Shown: piece after piece, positions 8,986-18,164 of the stretch
Position numbering within the stretch: position 1 is the stretch's first letter
How the letters are laid out: the number at the start of each line of letters is the position of its first letter
Source of the DNA: Cohnella thailandensis
GTDB lineage: Bacteria; Bacillota; Bacilli; Paenibacillales; Paenibacillaceae
Length of the DNA stretch: 64,000 bases
NCBI RefSeq assembly: GCF_014212135.1
Contig: NZ_JACJVQ010000007.1
Coordinates: 248,001 to 312,000 of the forward strand
Reading direction: 5' to 3'
Translations under genes and position numbers: made by a program
The notes under the pieces: generated by a model
The model's database searches: none
Told to the model about the DNA's origin: nothing
The model's input: the letters and a program-made list of their open reading frames with translations, nothing else

Positions 8986-11109
8986 TCACCTTTTATCGTG
9001 GAATTGGATGGTGATGCGGGCGACCGAGCCGGCAGGCAATTCAAGCTTGTATCGGCCGTCCGGGCCGGCCTCCAGCCCGGAATCGGTCATACGGTAAGCG
9101 GTTGTCTCGTACCAGTCTTCGTGCCTGTCGAACGGCGAGTCGGCGTGCTGCAGCCGCACCTCTATCCGCTTGACCGCCTCCGCGCGCCAATCGCCTTCGA
9201 CCGAAAGGGTCCGCGCTTGCTTGAGATCGCGGTTGACCGCGAATAGGACGAGCTCGTCTTCGGCGTCCGACAGCACGGCCGCGGCATCGACGTAGGGGAT
9301 GTCCGCCATCGGGCGAATCCGCACCCACGTCCGCGGCATCTCGAAGCCGGCGCCTTCTGTCGACAGCTCGACGCGGCGCCAGCCCGTATCCGGACGAGCG
9401 AGAACGTCGGCGTATAGCAGAGACGTGTCGTTGCCCGGATTAACCGGCCGCATATCGACCGGGTAGGCCCGGTAATACAGCGTGTTGTCCCGCTGGTACG
9501 CATACTTGACGGAATCCCCCTGACGGATAAACGCGTTGAGCATCGAGGCGACATAGCAAGCGTGCGCCATCGTCTCGTACTCCGCCTTCGGCCAATCCCG
9601 GCCGGTCTCGGGCTCCAGGTTCCATTCGCCGATCTCGAGGACGAGCTCTTGGATGCCGTAACCCGACGCGAGCTGCTTCAGCCCTTGGATCAGCGTCTCG
9701 TACTGGGTCGGATAGGCGACCAGCACTTGATTGTAGAAGACGGGATCGGCCTTGTTGGCCGCCAGCCATTCGCCGCGCAAGCCGGCATCGCGAATGCCCC
9801 TCGTATACTGATGAATATCGAGGCCGGAGGCATACGCCGGTCCGGCGATCTCGAACAGCCTCCGGTTCCAGATCGGCGGCTCGCCGGGGATCTCCGAATA
9901 ATCGACGTACATCGGGTCCTCGCCGGCGATGACGATCTCGATCGACGGATCCGCTTCTCTCATCGCGTCGCAATACGCCTGGACCCGGTTGGAGAAGTCT
10001 ATCGAATCGGTATAGCCGAATTGATAGTCGCCGTAAGACTCGTTGCCGACTTGCCACAGCTTGACGCCCCACGGCTCCGGATACCCATGCTCCGCGCGCA
10101 GCTTGCCCATCGGGGTGTCCGCGGCGCCGTTGACGTATTCCACCCACTCCGCCGCGAGCTTCGGCGGCAGGTCATGGCTGAAGCCGACGTTCAGGAACGG
10201 CTCGGCTCCGACGAGCTGACAGAAGCGCAGAAACTCGTTCGTGCCGAAGTAATTCGGCTCCAACCCGCCCCAGTTCAGGTTGTTCCGAACCGGCCGCCGT
10301 TCCCACGGCCCGATGCCATCCTTCCAGTTGTATTCGTTGGCGTAGTTGCCTCCCCAGCGGATCGAAGTGACCCGATACCGCTTGAGCAGGTCGATCGTCG
10401 TCGGATTGAACACTCCTTCGACCGCGTCGCCGGAAGCCAGCGTCACCCAATCCAGATCGATTTCGCAAGCAGTTTCCGTCTCTGCGGTCAGGCTCAGACG
10501 GTACTCTCCGAAGGGAGAAGCCTCGTAGCGGTGACGGCTGGCGCGGCTCAGCGTCAGCCGAACGTCGAAGCGCTCCCAATCCGCTCCGGGCGCGATGGCG
10601 CATTCGGCGAGGCGGGTGCCGTCTTTATCTTCAAGCGCCGCATACAGCCGGACGTTAGGCGCGGAGGCGCGGGCGCTGAGCCCGATGCGGTAGTCGAGCG
10701 TTCTCTCGTCCGCCAACGTAATCCGCTGCAGGATGCCGCATCTTCCGGCTTCCGGCGACAGTCGGATTCTCTGGAATCGCTTCCATTTCGGTTTGCCGTG
10801 AACTCCGCCCTCCGGCTGCTCGAACGAAGCTTCGCGGCCGCCGGCCGGTTCCCACGGATACGCCAGTCCCGGCGTCATCGGCGTATCCCGGTACATGATC
10901 TCGGTTCGCATCGTCCAAGGCAGGTTCGTGCCGTCTTTCTTCCGCTTCGAATGCCACGCCTCGAACGATCCGTTGGCGATCCCGTCCTCCACGATCCCCG
11001 GGTAGGTATCCCTCCCGTTCATCTCGAAAAACTTGCCGAGAATGCGCTTGTCGACGCGCCAACGGCTGATCTTCTCCTGCATCCTCTCTACTCGTATACG
11101 CAAACCCAA
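8986..11109 (-). CDS. GH51-like alpha-L-arabinofuranosidase family protein
   Basis: A cytoplasmic protein of up to 707 residues. The N-terminal part (about 40-225) is a carbohydrate-binding-like sandwich (GIVEDGIANGSFEAW). The TIM barrel follows, with RWGGNYANEYNW, LWQVGNESYG (acid/base Glu357) and LEIGEWNLEP (nucleophile Glu495), then a C-terminal beta domain. The nucleophile context GEWN differs from the TEWN and TEYN of the two other GH51 proteins here, so it may belong to a separate subgroup or act on another linkage. The start is uncertain. A TTG at 11109 gives 707 residues, and an ATG at 11082 gives 698 but has its GAGAGG directly adjacent. The binding-protein gene begins 6 nt after it. 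Confidence 0.75.
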   Translation of the reverse strand: MGLRIRVERMQEKISRWRVDKRILGKFFEMNGRDTYPGIVEDGIANGSFEAWHSKRKKDGTNLPWTMRTEIMYRDTPMTPGLAYPWEPAGGREASFEQPEGGVHGKPKWKRFQRIRLSPEAGRCGILQRITLADERTLDYRIGLSARASAPNVRLYAALEDKDGTRLAECAIAPGADWERFDVRLTLSRASRHRYEASPFGEYRLSLTAETETACEIDLDWVTLASGDAVEGVFNPTTIDLLKRYRVTSIRWGGNYANEYNWKDGIGPWERRPVRNNLNWGGLEPNYFGTNEFLRFCQLVGAEPFLNVGFSHDLPPKLAAEWVEYVNGAADTPMGKLRAEHGYPEPWGVKLWQVGNESYGDYQFGYTDSIDFSNRVQAYCDAMREADPSIEIVIAGEDPMYVDYSEIPGEPPIWNRRLFEIAGPAYASGLDIHQYTRGIRDAGLRGEWLAANKADPVFYNQVLVAYPTQYETLIQGLKQLASGYGIQELVLEIGEWNLEPETGRDWPKAEYETMAHACYVASMLNAFIRQGDSVKYAYQRDNTLYYRAYPVDMRPVNPGNDTSLLYADVLARPDTGWRRVELSTEGAGFEMPRTWVRIRPMADIPYVDAAAVLSDAEDELVLFAVNRDLKQARTLSVEGDWRAEAVKRIEVRLQHADSPFDRHEDWYETTAYRMTDSGLEAGPDGRYKLELPAGSVARITIQFHDKR

Positions 11110-11224
11110 TAACGCCCCCCCATTCGCGGACCGGCTTCTCGGCCGGGCCCTCCCATATTCGGATGTTGCTGCTATCAGTATGCGGGTTGCCCGGGGCGAT
11201 TGCGTTACACAGAAACTCGAAAAG

Positions 11225-13264
11225 TTATCCGATTCGATTGAGCTTGGCGTCGAGGGGAATTTCCAGCACGCATACCGAATGCGGCGATAGCTTGGTCGCC
11301 AGGCAACCGTCCCGCAGGCTCTCCAGCCTGACTTCCTCCCGAAGATGCTCGGGCTCGAAGACCGTATTGCGCGACTCGCAATCCGGCCCCGCCAGCTCGC
11401 GCACGGTCGCGGTTCCCGATGCCGTCCATGCCGACAGATCGCAGATCAGCTCCGCGCCGTCAAGCGAACGGTTCGCGATATAGACGATGACCGCGTCGCC
11501 GGCTTCGGACAGGCACGAGACTACGTCGAGCTTCGGCAATCCGTCGAAGCGAACGGGCAGCGACGAGGCGCCCGCGTCGAACGTTCCGCACTCGACGCTC
11601 GTCTCCACGAGGCGATGCGGGCGACGTCCCGCATACATGCGCAGTAGATGATACGTGGCGGTGCCGAACACGACCTCCTCCCGTCCGCTCCAGCCCGCTC
11701 TCTTCATTCGTTCGTAGTTGTCGCCCACCCGGATGCAGCCGCCGACCCAGCCGTTCACCAGATCGGAGAAGTTGGCGATCCGCACGATTTCGCTCCTTCG
11801 CATCATCTCGTTCAGCATGCAGGCATTGGCGACGGCCGCTTCCAGCGTATGCGCATTGGGAAGATCGGGATTGGGAAAATACATCGTGTTCCATTCGGTC
11901 ACCGCAAGCTTGACGTGCTTCAGCTCGTCCCGTTCGCCGATCAGCGTCTCGATCTCCGAGAAAAGCGAACCCGCTGCCTCGGAATACGCCGTCATCGCCC
12001 GGAAGCGTTCCGGTCCCGGCGTGCCCGCGTCGATCGGGAAGAAGTTGCGGCCCTGATAGATATGAAGGGTCAAGAAGTCCATCGCCGGACCGGCAAGCTC
12101 CAGCACCTTGCGGTTCCAGCCCGGCGCGAGCGAATCCCTCGCGGTTCCGCAGCCCAGCAGCAGGATCGAAGGGTCCTTCGCCTTCATGGCTTCCGCGAAT
12201 TCCAGATAGGACTCGGCATACTGCTCGGGCGTGCAGACGCCTGCCTGCCACGGGCCGTACATCTCGTTGCCGACTTCCCAATACCGGACGCCGTAAGGCT
12301 CCGGGTATCCGTTGGCCGCGCGGAGGGCGCCCATGGGAGTAGCGACGTCGCCGTTGCAGTACTCGACCCACGCCGCCGCCTCCTCGGCCGTTCCCGTCCC
12401 CATGTTGACGCAGATCTGAGGCTCGACGCCGAGCAGCCGGCATAGCGAGACGAACTCGTCGGTGCCGAAATATTTGTGCACCTGCCCGGCTTCCTCCCAA
12501 GCCTCGTTCACGTAGTTCGGCCGCAGCTCCGCCGGTCCGACGAAGTCCTCCCAATGATAGAGGCTGATATAGTTGCCGCCCAGCCTCAGGATGCCGCAGT
12601 TCAGCTCGCGGGTCATCTCGAATACTTCCCGCTTCAGCAGGCCGGTCTCCTGCTCTGGAAGGAGTGACACGTGGTCGAACCAGACGTACCCGGTCGATGC
12701 CGAATCCTCCCACTCCGACGCCGGAAGCGGCTCCGCCCATACCTGAAGCTCGGCCCGGGCGCAGGAGCGCGCGGCCCGAAGGGTGCCGCCGAGCTTCTGC
12801 CATCTGTGGCTGCTTAGCTCCAATTCGACGGACGCAAGCGTCTCGCCCGCGGCCGGGTCGACCAGCATGACGCGAAGCTTCGCGATCTCTCGAGTAGCCC
12901 TGGCGATGATTCGCAGCCGGTAGAGGGCGTCCCCCTTCGCTTCGATCGCCTGGCCGATGCCCGCCGCGCAGCGGTCCTTGTTGAACAGCCGAATGCGCTG
13001 GCTATGCCCGCCATGGCCTCTGGCCGCCGGCTCGAGCGCATAGCGGGTATGCTTGCCGAAGCCGAGCGGCCGCCAGGGGCCGGAGACACCGTCTCCGTCC
13101 GCATCCTCTTCCTCGAAGTCCATATTGCGCAGAGGATAAGCCAGCATGGCCGGCATGTGGTCGTCGATATCCTCGATGAAGTTCCCGAACAGATACGGGC
13201 TGACCGTATGCTTCGACACTTCCGCGCCCACCGTGATCCGGGCCGTCCGGTTCTTTTGGTTCAT
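11225..13264 (-). CDS. Alpha-L-arabinofuranosidase, GH51
   Basis: This probably releases terminal alpha-L-arabinofuranosyl residues from imported oligosaccharides; there is no signal peptide. The N terminus has the GH51 motif SPYLFGNFIED. A carbohydrate-binding-like insert follows (about 45-200). The catalytic barrel has LRLGGNYIS, YWEVGNEMYG (acid/base Glu334) and LAVTEWNTM (nucleophile Glu457). A C-terminal beta-sandwich ends the 679 residues. The 13-nt gap after the histidine kinase gene shows it is cotranscribed with the regulators and permeases upstream. A 115-nt gap with a GC-rich hairpin separates it from the next enzyme. Confidence 0.88.
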   Translation of the reverse strand: MNQKNRTARITVGAEVSKHTVSPYLFGNFIEDIDDHMPAMLAYPLRNMDFEEEDADGDGVSGPWRPLGFGKHTRYALEPAARGHGGHSQRIRLFNKDRCAAGIGQAIEAKGDALYRLRIIARATREIAKLRVMLVDPAAGETLASVELELSSHRWQKLGGTLRAARSCARAELQVWAEPLPASEWEDSASTGYVWFDHVSLLPEQETGLLKREVFEMTRELNCGILRLGGNYISLYHWEDFVGPAELRPNYVNEAWEEAGQVHKYFGTDEFVSLCRLLGVEPQICVNMGTGTAEEAAAWVEYCNGDVATPMGALRAANGYPEPYGVRYWEVGNEMYGPWQAGVCTPEQYAESYLEFAEAMKAKDPSILLLGCGTARDSLAPGWNRKVLELAGPAMDFLTLHIYQGRNFFPIDAGTPGPERFRAMTAYSEAAGSLFSEIETLIGERDELKHVKLAVTEWNTMYFPNPDLPNAHTLEAAVANACMLNEMMRRSEIVRIANFSDLVNGWVGGCIRVGDNYERMKRAGWSGREEVVFGTATYHLLRMYAGRRPHRLVETSVECGTFDAGASSLPVRFDGLPKLDVVSCLSEAGDAVIVYIANRSLDGAELICDLSAWTASGTATVRELAGPDCESRNTVFEPEHLREEVRLESLRDGCLATKLSPHSVCVLEIPLDAKLNRIG

Positions 13265-13277
13265 GGATGAATCCTCC

Positions 13278-15146
13278 TCATTCTTCTAATTCGACAGGCC
13301 GGAATTCTCCGGATTGGTCCTCCAGCGGCACGCGGATCGAGACGACCGTGCCCCTTCCTTCGAAGGAAGCGATCGACAGGCCGTAACGCGGCCCGTGATG
13401 CAGCACGAGCCGCGCATGGACGTTGGCGATGCCGAGCGACGGACTGCCGCTTAGCTGATCTTCCGTTCGCGCGGCGATGCCGTCGAGCCGAAGCATCAGT
13501 TGTTCCAGCTTGTCCGCCGGGATGCCGCCTCCGTTGTCCGCGACCTCGATCACGAGGTCCCGCTCCTCGTGATACGCGCTGACGATGACCGTCCCGCTGC
13601 CGCTATTGGGCTCTACGGCATACTTGACGGCGTTCTCGACGAGAGGCTGGAGCGAGCATTTGACGATCCGCGCGTCGAGGTACTTCTCGTTCACGTAGAA
13701 CCGGCTCTGGAAATGCCGCGGGAACCGGATTTTGACGATCTCCAAATATTTCTTCGCATGCTCGATCTCTTCGCGAAGAGAGACGAACGGCTCTTGGATC
13801 GAGGCCGTATAGCGGTAGTAGTCGCCAAGGTTCTTGGCGATCACTTGGATTCGCTCGTTCCTCTCGACGTAAGCGAGACTGTTGATGATCTCCAGCGTGT
13901 TGTACAGCAGATGAGGATTGATTTGATTCTGCAGCGCCCGGATCATCGCTTCCTTCTGGCCGAGCAGAATGTTCATCTCGTTCACCTTCATCCTGCCAAC
14001 CGTATCGATCAGTTGGCTTAGCCGGCTCGTCATCCGGTTGTAGCCGTGACGGAGCAGCTGGATCTCGTCTTTGCCGGGCACGACTTCCGCCCTCACGTCC
14101 AGCTCCCCCTTCTCCGCCTGCTCCATGAGCCGCTTCAGCTCCCGGAGCGGGCGGGTGAACCGCTGAGCGGCGATCGGCACGACAATCAGGACGATGGCTA
14201 CCAGAATCAGGATGGCGGCGAGCGCGGCGTCGCGGGCCACCTTAACGCCGCTGGCCATTTCCGCGAACGGCACCATCGCGACCAGCTTCCAGCTCGCCAG
14301 CTCCGACTCGCTGCTCGAGACGAGCATCTCCGTTCCTTGAATGGTTTGGACGGAGGAGGAGCGGTTCAGCCTCAAGTCCGCCAGTTCCGTGTCTTGGATC
14401 GGCAATCCCAGAAGAGAGGAATCCGGATGGTAGACGACCGTGCCGTCATCCGAGACGATGAAGAAGTATCCCTTCTTCGCGAGGGTGGCGCTTACGATCG
14501 TCTTCTCCAGCTCCCTGACCCTAAGGTTGATGATCAGCCTCCCGGCCAGTTGCATCGTATCGGTCGAGAATACCGGAACGATGAGCGAGATGACTTGGTT
14601 GCCGGTCTGCTCGGACAGGTGAGTCGGCATGACCTTCAGGCTCTCGTTCATCTCGGCGCCGAACCACGGCTCGCTCCGGTACTCCTCGATCGATTCGTCG
14701 ATTCCTTGCAGGTTCGAGACCGTTCTCCCGTCCACCGCGACGAGGAAGGTGCTGTCCACTTCGCTGTAGTTCAGAGCCACGTAATTGTTCAGGACATCCT
14801 GCAGATCGGCCAGCAGCGAAGAGGACGTCGGCCCCTCGCTTGCCAGCCAGTTCTGGATAATGCCCACGTCCTCCGCCGCGCGGGTGAGGTCGCTGCGGTT
14901 CGGCAGCGGTCCCGCGAGCAGCGAGGAGACGGATATTTTCATCTGCTGAAAATAAAGCTCGATCTGGCGGTTCAACCGATACGAGGCGTCGTCCGCGAAT
15001 TGAAAAAAGTCCTTCTTGGCCGCTTGCATGTAGAAATACTGCGAGAAGGCGCCCGTCAGCCCGATCGAGGACAGCGTCGCGGCCAGCAGAATCAGAATCA
15101 GCTTGAACTTGATCGAATACCGGTTCAGCCATCTTTCCCATCTCAT
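13278..15146 (-). CDS. Sensor histidine kinase, YesM type (cassette 1)
   Basis: This membrane kinase presumably senses a sugar ligand or the loaded binding protein and phosphorylates the partner regulator. TM1 lies at about 14-35 and TM2 at about 306-328. Between them is an extracellular dCache-like domain (FFIVSDDGTVVYHPD). A HAMP segment follows. The His_kinase box QINPHLLYNTL places the phospho-acceptor at His412, and the HATPase N, G1 and G2 boxes follow (PLVENAVKYAV, EVADNGGGIP, SPSLGIANV). It has 622 residues. Its ATG overlaps the regulator stop by 4 nt (ATGA), so the two are translationally coupled. Confidence 0.92.
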   Translation of the reverse strand: MRWERWLNRYSIKFKLILILLAATLSSIGLTGAFSQYFYMQAAKKDFFQFADDASYRLNRQIELYFQQMKISVSSLLAGPLPNRSDLTRAAEDVGIIQNWLASEGPTSSSLLADLQDVLNNYVALNYSEVDSTFLVAVDGRTVSNLQGIDESIEEYRSEPWFGAEMNESLKVMPTHLSEQTGNQVISLIVPVFSTDTMQLAGRLIINLRVRELEKTIVSATLAKKGYFFIVSDDGTVVYHPDSSLLGLPIQDTELADLRLNRSSSVQTIQGTEMLVSSSESELASWKLVAMVPFAEMASGVKVARDAALAAILILVAIVLIVVPIAAQRFTRPLRELKRLMEQAEKGELDVRAEVVPGKDEIQLLRHGYNRMTSRLSQLIDTVGRMKVNEMNILLGQKEAMIRALQNQINPHLLYNTLEIINSLAYVERNERIQVIAKNLGDYYRYTASIQEPFVSLREEIEHAKKYLEIVKIRFPRHFQSRFYVNEKYLDARIVKCSLQPLVENAVKYAVEPNSGSGTVIVSAYHEERDLVIEVADNGGGIPADKLEQLMLRLDGIAARTEDQLSGSPSLGIANVHARLVLHHGPRYGLSIASFEGRGTVVSIRVPLEDQSGEFRPVELEE

Positions 15147-16156
15147 ACGCCGAGGCTCTTCCGGTATTCGTTCGGCGCCATGGACGACACCTGCTTGAAC
15201 ACGCGATTGAAGTAAGGCAGCGAGACGAAGCCGACGCTTTCCGCGATCTCGTATATTTTCCGATCGGTGCCGCGCAGCAGCTCAAGCGCCTTCTCGATGC
15301 GGATCTGATTGAGATAATTCACGAAGCTCTTGCCCGTATGCTGCTTGAAGAGGACTCCGAAATACGAGACGCTCAAATTGGCGTAATCGGCCATCTGCTT
15401 CAGCGTGATCTCATCCTGCAGATGCTCTTCCATATAAGCGCAAGCGCGCTTGATGACCAAGCGCATATTGTTGTTCGCGAACTGCGGATAGCTCCGAATC
15501 CACTCGTGCAGCAGCTCCCTGATCAGCTGGCGCGCTTCCCGGTCGTCGTAAGCGTCGGCCGGCTCGGGAGCCCGGTACGACGGATCGACGGCCTTGATCA
15601 GCTCCGCCAGTTTGCCGGCGAAGATGCGAACGTAGCTGAGCCGGATGCCCGGCTCCACGATCCGGCTGCCGCGGATCGTATTTAGAATCCGCTCGGCGCG
15701 CTCGAAGAGCCGGATCGATTCGCAATCCGCCATGCCGTCGACGAAGCCTTGGATGTCGAGCAGGACCCGGTTGGGCTCGGCGAACGTCTCGAGCCGTTCG
15801 AGCGAACGGGTTAACGCGCCGTGCAGCTCCTTCTCGGAGATCGGCTTCAGCAGATACTCGGATACGTGCAGCCGGATGCCAAGCTGGGCATACGAGAAGT
15901 TGTCGTGCCCGCTGACGATAACCGTGACGATCGGGGACTTCTGCTCGCGGATTCGGCGAATCAGCTCCAGCCCGTCGGCGTCCGGCAGCTGGATATCGGT
16001 GACGATAAGCGTCGGCCATAGCTCCTGGACGAGCCTCCATCCCTCTTCGCAGCTCGAAGCCTCTCCGGTCACCCGGAAGCCTTCGAGTTGGTTCACCATC
16101 TCCACGATCGCGTCCCGGATGAGCGGCTCGTCCTCGACGACTAGCACATGGTACAT
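15143..16156 (-). CDS. AraC-type response regulator, YesN type (cassette 1)
   Basis: The N-terminal receiver domain has the acidic pair at residues 8-9 (VEDEP), the phospho-acceptor Asp54 (IVTDIQLPDADG) and the conserved Lys in YLLKPIS. A linker follows, then a C-terminal AraC double helix-turn-helix (about 235-337: ITLKQMADYANLSVSYFGVLF and the ending VGFVSLPYFNRVFK). At 337 residues it is shorter than the other three regulators here, which have about 540 and a longer middle region. It probably activates the cassette 1 promoter. It lies 15 nt after the permease gene and overlaps the kinase gene by 4 nt. Confidence 0.92.
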   Translation of the reverse strand: MYHVLVVEDEPLIRDAIVEMVNQLEGFRVTGEASSCEEGWRLVQELWPTLIVTDIQLPDADGLELIRRIREQKSPIVTVIVSGHDNFSYAQLGIRLHVSEYLLKPISEKELHGALTRSLERLETFAEPNRVLLDIQGFVDGMADCESIRLFERAERILNTIRGSRIVEPGIRLSYVRIFAGKLAELIKAVDPSYRAPEPADAYDDREARQLIRELLHEWIRSYPQFANNNMRLVIKRACAYMEEHLQDEITLKQMADYANLSVSYFGVLFKQHTGKSFVNYLNQIRIEKALELLRGTDRKIYEIAESVGFVSLPYFNRVFKQVSSMAPNEYRKSLGV

Positions 16157-16171
16157 CGGATTGTTCTCCTC

Positions 16172-17041
16172 CTAACCTTTGACGGAACCCATCATCATTC
16201 CTTTGCTGAAGTGCTTCTGCATGAACGGGTAGACCGCCAGCAGCGGCAGCGCGGTGAGCAGGATCGCGGCATGGCGCACCGCCGGCGTATACATGAACCC
16301 GTTGTCCGTAACGGCCAGGCTAAGCTCCGAAGGATTCACGATCAGCACCTGCCGCAAGAAGACTTGCAGCGGGTAGCTGCTCGAATCGTTCAAATACAGC
16401 ACCGCCTGGAAGTAAGTGTTCCAGTTGGCGACGGCGTAAAACAGAGTGAAGGTCACGAGCATCGGCATGGACACCGGCAAGATGATCCTCAGCAGGATTT
16501 TGAATTCCCCGCATCCGTCGATCCGGGCGGACTCCTTCAATTCCTTAGGCAGCGTCTGGAAGAAGCTGCGGATGATGATCATGTTGAACGGCATGATCGC
16601 GTTGACGAGCCAGAGGGACCAATACGAATCGATCAGGCCCAGCTTGTTCACGACCAGGTAGGTCGGGATCATGCCCCCGTGGAACAGCATCGTGAACAGC
16701 ACCATGAAGTTGACGGCGGTTCGGCCCCGCACGTCCGGCTGAGCCAATCCGTAGGCCATCAGAACCGATAACGTCATATTGATCGCGGTTCCGACGACGG
16801 TAATGACGATCGCGTTCGTGAAGGCCTGGATGAATTGCTCGTTGTCCCACAGGAAGCGGTACGCCTCCAGCGTCCAATCCTCGGGCCAGAAAACGGCGCC
16901 CTTCATCAGCAGCTCCCCGCTGGAAGCGAACGAACTCGACGCCGTGAGGAGGAACGGGACTGCGACGGCCAGCGCCATGGCGAGAAGAACGAGAATAATC
17001 AGCAGCTGGTACGCTTTGTCGCGAATGGTCATTTGGGTCAT
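16172..17041 (-). CDS. Carbohydrate ABC transporter permease, YtcP/LplC type (cassette 1)
   Basis: A six-helix inner-membrane permease of 289 residues. The first transmembrane segment is at about 13-34. The EAA loop that docks the ATPase is visible as ELKESARIDGCGEFKILLRIILPVS. The C-terminal FVKGMMxGSVKG-like ending, here FSKGMMMGSVKG, is typical of the YtcP family. It pairs with the permease encoded just upstream (6-nt gap). No ATPase gene is present in the cassette. Confidence 0.9.
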   Translation of the reverse strand: MTQMTIRDKAYQLLIILVLLAMALAVAVPFLLTASSSFASSGELLMKGAVFWPEDWTLEAYRFLWDNEQFIQAFTNAIVITVVGTAINMTLSVLMAYGLAQPDVRGRTAVNFMVLFTMLFHGGMIPTYLVVNKLGLIDSYWSLWLVNAIMPFNMIIIRSFFQTLPKELKESARIDGCGEFKILLRIILPVSMPMLVTFTLFYAVANWNTYFQAVLYLNDSSSYPLQVFLRQVLIVNPSELSLAVTDNGFMYTPAVRHAAILLTALPLLAVYPFMQKHFSKGMMMGSVKG

Positions 17042-17046
17042 ATCGA

Positions 17047-17997
17047 TCAGTACACCCCTTCCTCGCCGAATTTCCGAGCAAGCTTGTTCGCGCCCAAGAC
17101 GAGCACGAGGCCGACCAGGGATTTAAACAGCCCTACGACCGCCGAGTAGCTGTAATCCCGTTGAAGAATGCCCGTTCGGTACACGAACGTGTCGAACACG
17201 TCGGATGCTTCGACGTTCAGCGGATTTTGCAGCAGGAAGATGTGCTCGAAGCCGATCTCCATGAAGTTGCCGAGCCGCAGGATAAAAAGCACGACGATGA
17301 CGTACCGGATGCCCGGCAGCGTGATGTGCCAAATTTGGCGGAACCGCCCCGCGCCGTCCGATTTGGCCGCCTCGTACAAGGCCGGATCGATGGACGCGAT
17401 CGTGGCGAGATAGAGAATCGAGCCCCAGCCGACGCCCTGCCAAATATTCTGAAGCAGCCACATCGGCTTAAGCCACTCCGGCTTCGTGAACAGGTCGATC
17501 GTTCCTAAACCCGCGGACGAAAGCCATTGATTGACGATGCCGTCCTGCGAGTTGAACAGCGTCATCGTCAGCGAGACGATCACGACCCAGGAGATGAAGT
17601 GAGGCGCGTACAGGATCGTCTGCACCGCGTTGCGAAACGGCTTGAGCCGAACTTCGTTCAGCAGAAGCGCCAGCACGATAGGAGCGGGAAAAAACAAGCA
17701 AATGTCGAGCAGCGCGAACGTAAACGTATTCTTAAGCAGCAGCGGAAAGTCCTGCTCCGAGAACAGCCGGCGGAAGTTGTCCAAGCCGACCCAGGGGCTG
17801 TCCAGAATGCCGACGAACGGATCGTATCGCTGAAACGAAATAAGAAGCCCGAACATCGGAACGTATTTAAACACGATAAAATACAAGAAACCGGGCAAAA
17901 TCATCAAATAAAACGGAAGGTGTGCAGCCTTCCAAAGCTTTCTCTCCTTCCTTGTGCCGGTTGGGTAAGATCGGTCTGCTGCGAGGGCGTTCCTCAT
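17047..17997 (-). CDS. Carbohydrate ABC transporter permease, LplB type (cassette 1)
   Basis: This is the first gene of the cassette 1 operon and partner of the YtcP-type permease. It has six predicted helices, the family N-terminal pattern FYLMILPGFLYFIVFKYVPMFGL, and the EAA loop YEAAKSDGAGRFRQIWHITLPG. The start chosen is the ATG at 17997 (316 residues), preceded 5 nt by GGAGG. An in-frame TTG at 18009 lies inside that ribosome binding site and is rejected. Confidence 0.9.
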   Translation of the reverse strand: MRNALAADRSYPTGTRKERKLWKAAHLPFYLMILPGFLYFIVFKYVPMFGLLISFQRYDPFVGILDSPWVGLDNFRRLFSEQDFPLLLKNTFTFALLDICLFFPAPIVLALLLNEVRLKPFRNAVQTILYAPHFISWVVIVSLTMTLFNSQDGIVNQWLSSAGLGTIDLFTKPEWLKPMWLLQNIWQGVGWGSILYLATIASIDPALYEAAKSDGAGRFRQIWHITLPGIRYVIVVLFILRLGNFMEIGFEHIFLLQNPLNVEASDVFDTFVYRTGILQRDYSYSAVVGLFKSLVGLVLVLGANKLARKFGEEGVY

Positions 17998-18029
17998 GTT
18001 AACCTCCAAGTATGAACGGCGTTTCCCTC

Positions 18030-18035
18030 ATTATA
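18030..18035 (-). promoter_or_regulatory. -10 element of the cassette 1 operon
   Basis: A perfect TATAAT (minus strand) lies about 33 bp before the first permease start. There is no recognisable -35, as expected of an activator-dependent promoter. A CAAAAGTG sequence 61 bp upstream of it loosely recalls the core of the cassette 4 boxes. Confidence 0.5.
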
Positions 18036-18110
18036 TCGAGAGCTCGCAGCCGGTTCGTTGCCCGGATCGTCTATTTCTTCTCCTATTTCACTTTTGTATC
18101 CTGAATCGGC

Positions 18111-18143
18111 AAGAGCCAAGGCTGCGATCGCAGCTTGGCTCTT
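18111..18143. terminator. 15-bp hairpin at the end of the GH2 operon
   Basis: A near-perfect inverted repeat (AAGAGCCAAG ... TTGGCTCTT with an inner CTGCG/CGCAG) has a single bulged G. It separates the end of cassette 2 from the cassette 1 promoter. No T-run follows, so termination is probable but not certain. Confidence 0.5.
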
Positions 18144-18164
18144 GTACGTTATGGAGAATCCCGC

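Noticed and set aside
18030..18055. cre site in the cassette 1 promoter
   Set aside because: GGGAAACGCCGTTC contains an ACGC core but matches the cre consensus at only about half the positions.
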